Positions 23,385 to 33,302 of a stretch of DNA of 64,000 nt are shown here, in pieces (position 1 is the stretch's first letter; each line of letters begins with the position of its first letter). The stretch is taken from positions 6,739,593 to 6,803,592 of the forward strand of contig NW_004955487.1 in assembly GCF_000276665.1 (NCBI RefSeq). Direction: 5' to 3'. The position numbers were made by a program, and so were the translations under genes. The stretch is from Chinchilla lanigera. Lineage: Eukaryota; Chordata; Mammalia; Rodentia; Chinchillidae. Below the pieces are notes generated by a model. It saw only the letters and a program-made list of their open reading frames with translations. It ran no database searches and was not told the DNA's origin.

Positions 23385-23892
23385 CTGTACATATTTAGGG
23401 AATTGAAACCACGTTTACACAAAAATTTACAACCAAATGTTCACAACAGCATTATTTGTAATAGTGGGAAAGCAGAAATAACCCAGTATCCATCAAGTGA
23501 CAAATGGGTAAGTAAATTGGTATGCATGTGCCATGGAAAGTTGCCTGGCCATAAAAGGAAATAAAGTACCAATAAATGTAATAATGTAGATGAATCTAAG
23601 AAGTATTGTGCTAAGTGAAGGAGACTGGGTACAAAAGCCTTCTATTGAAAGAGCTTGTGATGTGAATGTGACGAGGGGGTAGATCCACTGGGGAGCAAAG
23701 GAGTGAGTTGTTGGGAGCTGGGGGGAGGTGGACAGGAGCTACTAAGAGCACAGGGTTTCTTTGGGGTGACGAAAATATTTTAAAATTAAACAGTAGTGAC
23801 TGTTGCACAACTCTGCGAACTTGCTAAAAGAATGCTCAATGGTATAATTCAAAAGGGTGAATGTTGTGATGTATATATTATGCCTGGATAAA
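23385..23892 (+). mobile_element. L1 3' end, right part
   Basis: 'ttcacaacagcattatttgt', 'ataacccagtatccatcaag', 'ggccataaaaggaaataaag', 'atgtagatgaatctaagaag' and 'gtgctaagtgaaggagactg' are the L1 ORF2 end and 3' UTR. Together with 22602-22696 this is one L1 split by the mariner. Confidence 0.75.
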
Positions 23893-23942
23893 ACTATTAT
23901 GTATTATCATTTAAACAATTCCTAAGACAATTTGAATATTAT

Positions 23943-24066
23943 CTGATGGTCCAATTGGTTTTTTTTTTTTTTTTTCTGGTACGGGGAATTGAACTCACGA
24001 CCTTCCTCTTGCCAGACAGGTGCTGTGCCCCTGAGCTGAATCCCCAGTCCCCTGATGGTCCAATTG
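23943..24066 (-). mobile_element. ID SINE with 15 bp target-site duplication
   Basis: Poly-T, 'ctggtacggggaattgaact', 'gcccctgagctgaatcccca'. The duplication 'ctgatggtccaattg' is present at 23943-23957 and 24052-24066. The copy has more substitutions than the one at 30958. Confidence 0.92.
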
Positions 24067-24879
24067 CAAAACACATGCAGAACAATAAATAGCCAATAAT
24101 AGTCATTTATCTCTGAAGAAAGTAATTTGAAAAGATTTACCCACAGAAAGGAAATCAAGATTTATTAAGTAATTAAAAGAGTATGGTGTAGAATCTGTTC
24201 AGTAATAGAAAAAAATAAGCTCATGTTATAATATTTGATGCCAGACTGACATGTACATGAAAACTTATCATATGAAGAATGACACTGAAGTCATAAGGGG
24301 AAAAAGTGGTCTAATACTTACTACAAAAATCTGCTCTCCATATAGGAGAAAAATAGTATCTCTACTAAAGATTATGTAAAGTAAGTTCACTTCGGATAAC
24401 TAAAACCTGAAAAACACTAACTTTTACTCAGAAAAACTGAATGTAAATTAACATTATGGCCTTAAGCAAAACATTGAAGAATTCCTTAGAACATAACTCA
24501 TGATGAAAAAAATGTTAACAAAATTAAGTAGCTTAAAATGAAAATTATTATGACTAAAAATGCAAAATTTTTAAAAAGTTGTAAAAGGACAGAAGCTATT
24601 TGCATTCATTTAAGCAACATATGACTGATGATAGTGAATATTTAAATTATATTTAATAAGCTTATTAGAAAGTTGAAAACTCAATGAAAATATAATTATC
24701 AGGAAAAGAAACTTGAATTGTTTGTAATAACAGAACATTTTGTTAACCTTATTGACAGAGAGCGAAATAAAACATAACAAATATCTCAGCAATCAGATTA
24801 AAAATAACTAAGTCTAATAACACCAAGTGATGGTGAAGAATGGGGAAAGGATTCCTTAAACTTGGTCCATGTGATATCA
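24067..24879. other. AT-rich unassigned DNA
   Basis: A-rich on the plus strand throughout, without a landmark that lets me assign a LINE family. No gene. Confidence 0.35.
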
Positions 24880-25009
24880 TGTCCAACCACTTTATTTTTT
24901 TTTTTTTAGGTTTTTCTCCAGTACCGGGAACCGAACTCACGACCTTGCACTTGCCAAGCAGGCGCTTTTGCCGCTGAGCTAAATCCCCAGCCCTTGTCCA
25001 ACCACTTTA
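24880..25009 (-). mobile_element. ID SINE with 15 bp target-site duplication
   Basis: 'tttttctccagtaccgggaa', 'ccgaactcacgaccttgcac', 'gccgctgagctaaatcccca'. Target site 'tgtccaaccacttta' at 24880-24894 and 24995-25009, identical. Confidence 0.93.
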
Positions 25010-25235
25010 GATAACAGTTAGTTGAAAACTATGTCAAGGACATCTATTGACTAGAACGTTTAAAATGAGTTACTTATGTGTATCCTTATGGTTACAAGAA
25101 TAAAGACTAGAAAAGACCAATTCTTTATCAGCCCATCGATGAACAAATAAAATACACAGTGATCTCAGGGAAAGGAAAACTATTCCTCAGTTAAAAGAGG
25201 TGTATGTTACTATTGATGAATTTCTTAGTATAAAG

Positions 25236-25425
25236 ATCTTTATTAACCCAGCATGGTGGCGCATGCCTGTCATCCCAGCACTCAGGAGGCTAAAGCAGGA
25301 AGATCTTTGCGAGTTCAAGACCAGCCTGGGCTACAAAGTGAGCACAGGCCAGCCTGAACTACATAGTGAGACCCATAGCTCAAAAAGACAAATAAATAAA
25401 TAAATAAATAAATAAAGTTCTTTAT
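25236..25425 (+). repeat. B1 SINE with (AAAT)n tail
   Basis: 'ccagcatggtggcgcatgcc', 'ctcaggaggctaaagcagga', 'gttcaagaccagcctgggct' and a second module 'gccagcctgaactacatagt'. The tail is (aaat)n. Probable target-site copies 'tctttatta' lie at both sides (about 25237 and 25418). Confidence 0.9.
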
Positions 25426-25730
25426 TACCGTCCTCCAATCTTTTATTTTTAATTTTAGGATCTCCATGATCTGTGTTTCTCTACAATCCTGTGGAAGGAG
25501 ACAATTGTAAGGGCAACCCTGTGTATGATTTTTTCCATTCCAATATTGGAAATTTGTGGGGGATTTTGTATTTAACAGTCCTGTTAGAAATTTACCAATT
25601 TTATTAATTTCCATAAATAATCAATTTTGGTGTTTTTCTTTTATTTTGTTCTGCTTTCTTTTTAGTTAAATTTTGACCTTAGTTTTACTATTTTTCTATC
25701 TGCTTTATGATGGCTTTAGTTGTATTTAGT
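25426..25730 (-). mobile_element. L1 ORF2 fragment, minus orientation
   Basis: 'cctgttagaaatttaccaat', 'tttattaatttccataaata', 'ttttgttctgctttcttttt' and 'atttttctatctgctttatg' match the antisense L1 reverse-transcriptase region. Decayed. Confidence 0.6.
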
Positions 25731-25904
25731 GAGAGAAAAAAACATATGTTTATTTCTTCAAATCAGTACAGAAAACATAGAAAACAATGAACAAAAGTCT
25801 TAAACAGACATTTTAGAGAATAGAACACACAAAATGTCCAGTAAACATTTAAAAACTATGAAAAACCAATCGATCAAACAAAAAGCCTATCAACTTAATC
25901 AGTT
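25731..25904. other. Unassigned A-rich DNA
   Basis: A-rich plus strand between the L1 fragment and the palindromic element. No family assigned. Confidence 0.3.
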
Positions 25905-26408
25905 CAGGAAAAGAAAAACATGGATAAATATTTTAATACTAAATTTATTGAGATATTGTGAGATTATGGCAGGTTACCTTTAGCCTCTAAAATTACAAAA
26001 GGTGCTCAGAACAGAGGTCATCAGCCACAGGACACTTATTAGCACTGTGAGCTGCTGTTAGGTAACCCTGGTCATTGAGAGTGCTGCACACGTGTTTCCA
26101 ATTTCTGCTCCAAGAGCCTGAAGTATAGCTCGTTTTCTGCAATATAGGACATTCTCTAGGGTCCTCCACATAAGGGTAACACCGTCTGCTAAAAAAATCA
26201 TACTATTCTTCTTTTCCTGAAGTGTATTTACCGTCTTTGGCAGATGTAGACACACTTCAGTTGTTTGCCATATCAGTAAATGTCTGGAAACTGATGGCCG
26301 CCTTTTGGAGCACCTCTCGTCATTGCAGCGGACAATGGTAACTTGTATTAATCTCACGACACCACAATAAATTTAGCATTAAAATATTTGTACAGTTTTT
26401 CTTTTCCT
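25905..26408. mobile_element. Palindromic element of ~500 bp, family unknown
   Basis: The outer 15 bases match perfectly as an inverted repeat ('caggaaaagaaaaac' at 25905-25919; its complement at 26394-26408). The similarity extends inward about 150 bases per side: 'aaatattttaata(g)ctaaatttattg', 'gtgagatta', 'gttacc', 'ggtgctc', 'catcag', then weaker. The spacer is about 200 bases. A 99-residue minus-strand frame (26058-26357) covers the spacer and right arm; I recognise no protein family. Most likely a non-autonomous DNA transposon with long terminal inverted repeats. Confidence 0.6.
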
Positions 26409-26429
26409 GATGTATACATTTTTGGCAGA

Positions 26430-26472
26430 ACACACACACACACAAGCACACACACATACACACACACACATA
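26430..26472. repeat. (CA)n microsatellite
   Basis: (ca) units with 'agcaca' and 'ataca' interruptions, just outside the palindromic element. Confidence 0.9.
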
Positions 26473-26640
26473 CTGTATGTATATCTTTTAAGAAACAGCT
26501 CAAATGTTCTTCCATGGCCAGTGGAGTAATTGTGATTTTACAGTTTCCATTGGGATCCTATGGAGCACTGACCAAATGTTCCCTAATTGGAAATGAGACC
26601 TTAGAGATGACACTCACAGACACAGGTGCGGTGTGACCAC

Positions 26641-26874
26641 AAAATATGGTGAATGTTTAAATAAAAATTCCACAAGGTCGTAAGTTCGATTCCCAGTACT
26701 GGAAAAAAAAACAAAAACAAAAAAAAATACAAAAAAAAAAATTCCAGAGCTGCTTCAGAAAGAGGCAAGGGTGATGGGATGAGTGTGCTTGGAGTGGAAG
26801 ATTTTGAGGGGATTCATGACAATGTGCCTTTCATGGTAACACATCACTTTAAATTTAAACATTCACCATATTTT
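26641..26874. mobile_element. Short mariner MITE (copy M3) with perfect 22 bp ends
   Basis: Bases 26641-26662 are the exact reverse complement of 26853-26874. Inside lies the mariner transposase 3' segment seen in the other copies ('ccagagctgcttcagaaaga', 'gatgggatgagtgtgcttgg', 'ggggattcatgacaatgtgc'). The left end joins directly to that segment after only about 11 bases, so most of the left arm is deleted. A 5'-truncated ID sits inside it. Confidence 0.8.
26672..26742 (+). mobile_element. 5'-truncated ID SINE inside the mariner MITE
   Basis: Only the B-box half remains: 'aaggtcgtaagttcgattcc', 'cagtactgg', then an A-rich tail. 'aaaaattcca' on both sides is the probable target-site duplication. 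Confidence 0.8.
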
Positions 26875-26879
26875 TGGCT

Positions 26880-27235
26880 CACATCTCCTAATACTGAGTG
26901 AAAGGGCACTGGAGAAAGTGAGGGCAGAGAGTATTATTTTGTTGCTGTAAGGTTCCAGAACCAGGCTGGATCTGTCCGTGATCAGAATAAGAATAGAGCT
27001 TAGGTTGAGAACGGGACGTAATAGCTGAAATGAGGCATCAGGGACCCACTGGAGTCCTGGCAATGTTCCCTGTCCCTGTTTCCGGGGCTGGTGTGGAATT
27101 GCTCTGTGAGGAAGATTCATCAAGCAATGTATTTATGATTTTATGGCTTATTGTGTTTCTCACATTTTCATTAATTTTTAGAAGCTCTGTAAGTCACTTC
27201 AGACTTCAGTGCCTTTGCACTGGGCTGCATCCCAG
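26880..27235. other. Unassigned DNA
   Basis: No repeat family recognised; frames on both strands overlap. Confidence 0.35.
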
Positions 27236-27237
27236 TT

Positions 27238-27295
<58 letters not shown>

Positions 27296-27335
27296 TTCCT
27301 TCCTTCCTTCCTTCCTTCCTTCCTTCCTTCCTTCC

Positions 27336-27390
<55 letters not shown>

Positions 27391-27402
27391 CCTTCCTTCC
27401 TA
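27236..27402. repeat. Composite pyrimidine tract (TTTC)n-(TTCC)n-(TC)n
   Basis: The three blocks are contiguous on the plus strand for about 160 bases, then 'ttccttcc' and poly-T. The FLSFFLS-like translation is a repeat artefact. The tract runs straight into a minus-strand B1-dID, so it looks like an expanded SINE tail. Confidence 0.95.
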
Positions 27403-27532
27403 TTTTTTTTTTTTCTGAGACAAGGTTTTACTAAGTCACTGAGTTGCCCAGGCTGGGCTTGAACTTGCCATCTTCCTGCCTCAGTCTCCCAGAGTGCTAG
27501 AATTACAAATGTGCATCAACATTTCCAACTAT
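27403..27532 (-). repeat. B1 half of a B1-dID SINE
   Basis: 'tgagacaaggttttactaag', 'tcactgagttgcccaggctg', 'ttcctgcctcagtctcccag'. 'actaagtcactgagttgcc' is the version of B1 used in the dID composites here; no ID half is seen. Confidence 0.8.
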
Positions 27533-27839
27533 ATATACGCCCCTGGGCAATTCCCAGGGTGAGTGTGGAAAAATGGGAATTGAGACTCTAAGACTGTAAG
27601 TAACTTAGGGTTCACACCCTGTTGCAGATCTTCTGACTCAAAATTGTGTTTTCTCATTACTGTCTTGCTGCTTCATAATGCATTTTGCAGATGACTGTGT
27701 TTTGAGGAGATGGTGCCATAATTTGAATTCATGCAACTCACAAGATCATACCCGCATACACCCAGGGTCCTCAGTCGTCTCCAGCACACCCTGGAGCCTC
27801 AGGCAGGCAAGAAACGATCAGCCTTGGAAGAGTTAAATT

Positions 27840-28262
27840 GTAATATGGCTTGAGACATGGTAGTTCAAAGCCCTTGCCAGTAATTCTGTTATGAGCTGCA
27901 TTTTCAAAGCAAGATTACACTACTGTAGAAAGCGAATGAGGCAGATGACTGGTGATGTCATCAAAGTAATCACCGCTAATGAGCATTTTCCTTGGGGATT
28001 GCCTGGTGCCCCACTGACAGGAGCAAGGGGGCTGCTTTCTGTGAATCTATTTGGATTATTTAGAAGACATCCTGAAAGTCGTAAAAGTGTAATGTAAGAA
28101 AAAGGACAGATCAAAGTTTGAATGCAAAGCAGAGATGTGAAGGACGGAAATGTGCTCTCCCTTGCGTTGTGGGGACTTTAACAAGAGCCCGAAGGGCAGC
28201 TTTGCAAGGGCACAGGAAGCACATATTTAAATGATTACACTTCCTCCAAAATAAAATAATAA
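27840..28262. promoter_or_regulatory. Candidate conserved non-coding element
   Basis: Non-repetitive, with no long frame that looks coding, and dense in transcription-factor-like words: TGATGTCATCA (27953-27963, ATF/AP-1 type), CTAATGAG (27976-27983, homeodomain type) and 'gcattttcaaagcaagatta'. It lacks CpG-island character. Conservation itself cannot be seen from one sequence, so this is an inference from texture only. Confidence 0.3.
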
Positions 28263-29320
28263 AGATTAAAACATGATTTTATTTCCACAAGGGAGGTGGG
28301 AGTGAGCTGGTCATTAACTGCGGGGCTTGACATGATGAGACACATCCCATCCTGGGAGGGGCCTCCATCCCCAGTGGCAATGGTCTTCGAGCAGGCGACT
28401 CATTATCTGATGGCTGAAGAGTATCCAGACTCAGGCTTCTCACTTTCTTCTCTCCACAGACCATCACTTTGCCTTCCACTGTCCATTAGCATCTTCTGCA
28501 GAGGGTGAGAGACACAAAGAGCAAGACATTGAGATTCTCCTTAGTTATGGTGATATTTGTAAGGATCTGCACAGTAGGAAGAGGAGAGAAGAGTTGTCTT
28601 TATGGCTGCAGAGGAAGAGAAAAATTTAGTACAGCCAAACATGACTAAAATGTTGGCAGAATAGCATGCATGGGTTTATGTTTAAGGACAGAGTTTTGGT
28701 TCCACTGGGCCGACAGACTACTGAGTCTGCTGGCCACAAATACCCTGGTTACGTGTTGACCCCACAAGATGTCTCAAACCCTTGCCTGGCCACCCAAAGA
28801 AGCTGGATGAAATGGGAACAATACGCTGCAAAATGCAATCTGGAAGATCTAGCCTCAGATCTTAGATGCAAGGGCAGAGTCAGAAACAGGAAAGAAAACA
28901 CATAGTGATGAACCACAAAGGTCAGAGAGAAAGCCATCACTATCCTATAGTGTCCATGCTTGAAAAGACCCCATACTTGGTTATGCTTTGGTGTCGCCAT
29001 TGTGAGTTTCCTAATATTTGCATTTGTTATGCTTTGTGAGTGAAATCATATGCCACAACAGAGCATGCTTGTGAGTAGTTATGCACAATAAGTGTGTCTG
29101 CTGTTCTTGGCCACCTTCTGTCCTTCTAGTGTTTGAGATGCCCTGTCAACACAGAGTTCCATGGGAGTTCCAATGCATGGGGACCACGGGAGGCACAAAG
29201 TGAGAGCAAGGAAAAGTGTTCCATTCTAAGTACACAGAAGCAGCCATGTGCATATCCTCCAAAACCCATAGTTCCTTTCAAACCAGAGCTTGTTTTAAAT
29301 GCAGGGGAAAAGCAATGACA
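28263..29320. other. Unassigned DNA
   Basis: Frames at 28279-28508 overlap on both strands. 'gaaaagaccccatacttggt' near 28961 is reminiscent of an old DNA transposon but too short to name. Confidence 0.35.
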
Positions 29321-29321
29321 T

Positions 29322-29690
29322 GTGTTTTAGTTCTTTCCCTCATCACTGGGACAAAATACCTGACATCCAGAATTTAAAGGAGGAGAGGTTTATTTTGGCT
29401 CGTGTTTCAATCCGTAGGTAGCTGGCTCCAAGGCAGGATGGTATGGCTCAGAGACATAGTGGAGGAGAGCTACTCAAGGCACGGCAGACGGGAAGCAGAG
29501 CATCAAGGAAGAGCGGGAAAGGGAGATAGAACCTCCCAGGCCATGCCCCTCAGGAACATCCCTTCCAACCTGACCCTGCCTCCTAGGAGCACGTCAGCTC
29601 TGAAAGCTTAAAATCCAATCACCTTCCAAAGTTTCCACCTATGATAACAGGAGACTTCAGGGAGACATACAGAAATAAACCGTAGCAACA
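29322..29690 (-). mobile_element. MaLR-type solo LTR, minus orientation
   Basis: 'tttagttctttccctcatca', 'ctgggacaaaatacctgaca', 'aatttaaaggaggagaggtt', 'ctggctccaaggcaggatgg', 'aatccaatcaccttccaaag' and 'gagacttcagggagaca' follow the reversed LTR from 3' to 5' end. Confidence 0.85.
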
Positions 29691-29769
29691 TCTTAATAAA
29701 CAAGAACAAAACCCTATTATATCTTTTCCCAGTTGTGTTACTCCCCTGAATCAGTCAATTGTATACAAT

Positions 29770-30102
29770 TTGATTATTCTCTTTCTGAAATACTTGGGAC
29801 CAGAAATGCATTTTCTCAGATTGCTTCAGGTTTTGGAACATTTGTATGTATATAATAGGTATCTTGGGAATAGAACTCAAGTCAAAGCAAAAAAAAAAAA
29901 AAATTTTTTTTTGTTTTGTTCTGTGGACACCTAATGCGTAAAGATGGAAAGTAATTGTGTACAACATCTTCAGTAATTTTGTGCATGGCATAACATTTCA
30001 TGGTGTAGCCTTCTATATGGCATCATGTCAGCACTCAGTGTTTCTGATTTAGTAGCATCTCGTATTTCATATTTTTGGATTAGGCATGCTCAACATGTGT
30101 GA
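29770..30102. mobile_element. Tigger/pogo-like DNA transposon remnant
   Basis: 'ctttctgaaatacttgggac', 'gcttcaggttttggaacatt', 'aggtatcttgggaatagaac' and the right end 'atttttggattaggcatgct' followed by 'caacatgtg' match a non-autonomous Tigger-type element whose ends read 'caggttgagcatcccta'-like. An A/T homopolymer junction sits in the middle (29889-29911). Confidence 0.65.
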
Positions 30103-30105
30103 TGG

Positions 30106-30396
30106 AAAAGAAAATGATAGATTTAGTGTTTCTGTTTTAATATTGAAATCTGTGAACCATTTTGACTTGAGTTTGGTGTGTGGTGACAGACTTGGGTCTG
30201 TTGCATGTCTCTATCTGTTTTCATGAGAAACCATTTTGAAGATATCAATATATAATACAACAGGCATTGTTAGTTTCCTACCACTTTGTTTGTAACTCTG
30301 TATTGTCTGTACTGTTCGTTTTCTATTTTGTAAAAGGTTGTCTGTCTGTTAATGTTTTCCTCCTTTCATTTTTAAAATAAAAAAAAGAAAATGATA
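30106..30396 (+). pseudogene. Retroposed polyadenylated sequence, source unknown
   Basis: An insert of about 265 bases ends in 'tttaaaataaaaaaaag' and is bordered by the identical 14-base copies 'aaaagaaaatgata' (30106-30119 and 30383-30396), the mark of L1-mediated retroposition. The 5' part resembles antisense L1 ('aaccattttgacttgagttt'). The rest ('accactttgtttgtaactctg', 'gtctgtctgttaatg') looks like mRNA 3' UTR. I cannot name the parent gene; a 5'-truncated retrocopy of a 3' UTR fits best. Confidence 0.55.
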
Positions 30397-30731
30397 AAGT
30401 GGAAGGGAAAAAGGATAGGCAAGACAATTTCTATTTCCCTCAGACTCTTCCTTCCTGTTAGTAAGTCCAGAGATAGAGGGTTGAGAGAACATGCATGAAT
30501 CAAGCAGTGGAATTCAGAAAACAGAAACAAGAGACAGTGGAGTTATTTTTGTGCAGGTTTCCACAGTTCCAATAAGAACATACAGATATAGGAGCTACAC
30601 AGTTTGAGTGGTATTAATGCAGTTGTTCTATGAATAGTTATATTCTGCTATTTTTACATTTAAAATTTGTATTGCACAAGTGAAGTTTTCTTTTAGCTAG
30701 AATGACCTCAAATGGCAAAAAACTAAGTTTA

Positions 30732-30928
30732 TTTTGGAGGCACATTTCCATAGTTCCAGCACTCTAGGAGGCAGAGGCAAGAAGATTGCACCTTCAAACC
30801 CAGCCTGGGCACTTAGCAACTTAGTCAGATCCTGCTCAAAAAAAAAAAAAAAAAAAAAAGGAGGCTGAGGATGTAACTCATTGCAAATGTCCTGGGTTGC
30901 ATTCCCAGTAATACCAACAAACACAGCA
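30732..30928 (+). repeat. B1-dID composite SINE
   Basis: 'cactctaggaggcagaggca', 'acttagcaacttagtcagat', about 22 A's, then the ID half 'ggctgaggatgtaactcatt' and 'ctgggttgcattcccagtaa'. Confidence 0.85.
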
Positions 30929-30957
30929 CAAGTACACACCCCATAGAAGACACATTC

Positions 30958-31088
30958 ATATTTACATCTTAGTTTTTTTTGTTTTTCTGGTTTTTCTCCG
31001 GTACCAGGAACCGAACTCACAACCTTGCGCTTGCCAGGCAAGCGCTTTTGCCGCTGAGCTAAATCCCCAGCCCCATATTTACATCTTA
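30958..31088 (-). mobile_element. ID SINE with 14 bp target-site duplication
   Basis: 'ctccggtaccaggaaccgaa', 'cttgccaggcaagcgctttt', 'gctgagctaaatccccagcc'. The target site 'atatttacatctta' is at 30958-30971 and 31075-31088. It is close to the ID consensus inferred from the window. Confidence 0.94.
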
Positions 31089-31528
31089 ATAGGATTTTTT
31101 TTTGCTACTTTTGGAATTGGGGGCATCAGTTGTAGAATTGTGGATGGCTGAGGCAGGTAAGTCTGAGAGACAGTAGACAGCCACATCCCTGTGGGTGAAA
31201 TCACTGACCCAAATCAGACATGAAGATGTCTTTTCTACACTCACACATCACGGCATCCAACATGCCAATTAATTTTATTCTTCATCTTTTGTGGGTATTT
31301 TATTAAAAGTTTAAAAGCATATTAAGTTACAGTGCAGAAGGAGGAAGAATAGCAATCTAACCCCTCTAATACGACAGCCATGTTTGCTCTGAGGCAGAGT
31401 TTACTTCACTTTTTGTCTAAGCTTTGGCTCCTGAGCCCTACTCCAGGCTCACTTGTATGATGGTAAAGCTTGTTGGGGTTAACTTCATTAGCTTGGGAGC
31501 CACTCAAGGAATTGGTGGAGCACAGGAA
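31089..31528. other. Unassigned DNA
   Basis: No gene or family recognised. Confidence 0.35.
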
Positions 31529-31591
31529 GACAATGGAAAAACTGTCTTCCATGAAACAGGTCCCTGGTGCCAAAAAAGTTAGAGACTACAG
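31529..31591. mobile_element. hAT-Charlie MITE end (MER1-like)
   Basis: 'gaaaaactgtcttccatgaa' followed by 'acaggtccctggtgccaaaa' and 'aagttagagac' matches the 3' terminal part of a MER1-type non-autonomous hAT element. Confidence 0.65.
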
Positions 31592-31822
31592 CTTCTGGTC
31601 CCTCCCTCACCCCTTCCTCTCTGGTGCTGTCCCCGGCTGACCTTCCTGGCTGCCATGAACTGAGCAACTTTGCTTCCCTACACCCTTTTGCCATGATATT
31701 CCTACTTCGGAGCAGGCAACCATGGACTGAATCCTCCCAAACGCTGAACCAAATTAAACCTTTCCTCTTCTACACTGTAGGTGTTGGTATTATGTCTGAG
31801 CCTTAAGAAAACTGACTTCTAC
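31592..31822 (+). mobile_element. MaLR-type solo LTR, 3' portion
   Basis: 'ccttcctggctgccatgaac', 'ccatgatattcctacttcgg', 'gactgaatcctcccaaacgc', 'aaccaaattaaacctttcct', 'gtaggtgttggtattatgtc'. It shares the 'accaaattaaa' variant and truncated 5' side with the copy at 776. Confidence 0.75.
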
Positions 31823-32293
31823 AGCCTCAGAAGTGTCTATTCCAATGACATAGCCCTCAGCTCACTATACTGCAGTTGGGCAGCCAGGACTCAGTTGCTC
31901 ACTGCCTTCTGTGGCTATGTAACAGCACTTTCGCTCTGCCTAGAGAACATTATTTGAAGAGCCTCTCCATTGTCTGCCATCCAGGAGAAGCATAGATAAC
32001 AGCTTTGTGATGAGGCCGCCCCTGGCATGTCCCTGTGGTCTCCTTTCAGTGTCTAGGATGTAACTAAGTGCCTGTGTCCTCTACTTCCCCAAATTACTTC
32101 AGACTAAGAACATTCTATGTGTACTATTTTTCTCAAAGCAGTGAGTAGAATGCATGGAAAGAAACTTTATAAAGTATTTATTATAAGTTGGTTTCTGTGA
32201 AAGAAATCATATAAGGTTTGTCTTCTCAGCAACAGAGAAGAAAGATATCCTGAGTATTCAATATGGAAAGCTGTAGGTTCTGGGAAAAACTCA
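31823..32293. other. Unassigned DNA
   Basis: No repeat or coding features recognised. Confidence 0.35.
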
Positions 32294-32437
32294 AAAATAT
32301 GGCGGTGGGGGCTGGGAATTTAGCTCAGCGGCAAAAGCGCCTGCCTGGCAAGCACAAGGTAGTGAGTTCGGTTCCCAGTACCGGAGAAAAACCAAAAAAA
32401 TAAAAACATAAAAAAATAAAATAAAATATGGCGGTGG
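32294..32437 (+). mobile_element. ID SINE with 15 bp target-site duplication
   Basis: Full-length plus-strand copy: 'gggaatttagctcagcggca' (A-box side), 'gcgcctgcctggcaagcaca', 'gagttcggttcccagtaccg' (B-box side), A-rich tail. The target site 'aaaatatggcggtgg' is at 32294-32308 and 32423-32437. This is one of the best-preserved copies. Confidence 0.95.
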
Positions 32438-33300
32438 AACTGAATGGAGGTGGTTCTTATTTCCCCACAGGGCAGGATTCTTGAAAGTAGTGATCCAAAA
32501 CTGATCCATCTTGAGGCTTTCAGCATTTAAAATTCTTGAAAGAGGCAGATCCCTGTTGAGTCATCAGTATTTCTCAGCCAGACAGGAAATGAGGAGAGTT
32601 TGGTACACTTGCAAATTTCAGAGTCCTGACCAATTTTCTGTGCCTAGATGATCCTCATTTGCTCAATGGGCTTATGAATATGCACTCTAATTTCAGCACC
32701 AAGATTTTAAAATATCAGAAAGGGTGTCTGTCAAATCATCTTGAAAATTCTAGACTCCCTGTGGTGAAGAGAAGCATCTCTAACTGTAGAATTCCCGTGT
32801 CATGTGCTGTGATGGGCATCTTAGATGCACTGTTTCTCTTCATTTTCAGTATTACTGGGAGCAATTCAGAGTTAGCTCTTAACTTGGGATGAGAAAACAG
32901 GTGCAGAAAGAAAGCAGATCAACTAACTGCACAGCCAATCCTGCCTGACCCTTGCTACATAAAAATAACCCTCCATCCTCTCTCAGCTGGCCAGCCTCAT
33001 TCTCTGTTCTCCTGGAGCGAGAATTTTTGACTTCCAGATAAGAGATTGGGGTAAGAAAAGCTGCACCTCAGCTCATGCAGAAGGTTTTGGTACAGCTGGA
33101 CCCTCTCCCCACTTATGAGAAGGCAGAAGAGGGACACCGAGAATTTGCAAGGTATTCACCTTTGTCTCATAAGCTGACATGGACAGACCTTTCCTCCCAA
33201 CAGATCTCATACACTTCTTGTGTGCTGTGGCTGTGTGCCTGAGCAATGCTTTGAGGTGACTTTATAGAGCGAGGCAGAAGATAACTTCTAGAAAAATGTT
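32438..33300. other. Unassigned DNA
   Basis: No family or gene recognised. Bases 32960-33060 ('ctctcagctggccagcctca' and onward) are GC-richer but have no exon-like signals I trust. Confidence 0.35.
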
Positions 33301-33302
33301 GC

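Noticed and set aside
26388..26636. 82-codon frame with Thr/His repeats
   Set aside because: It is a translation of the (CA)n microsatellite next to the palindromic element.
27030..27434. 134-codon frame with long F/L/S repeats
   Set aside because: It is the translation of the (TTTC)n-(TTCC)n-(TC)n tract; the flanks have no gene features.
32309..32422. tRNA-Ala gene
   Set aside because: A- and B-box-like words are those of an ID SINE: A-rich tail, target-site duplications and no tRNA cloverleaf 3' half.
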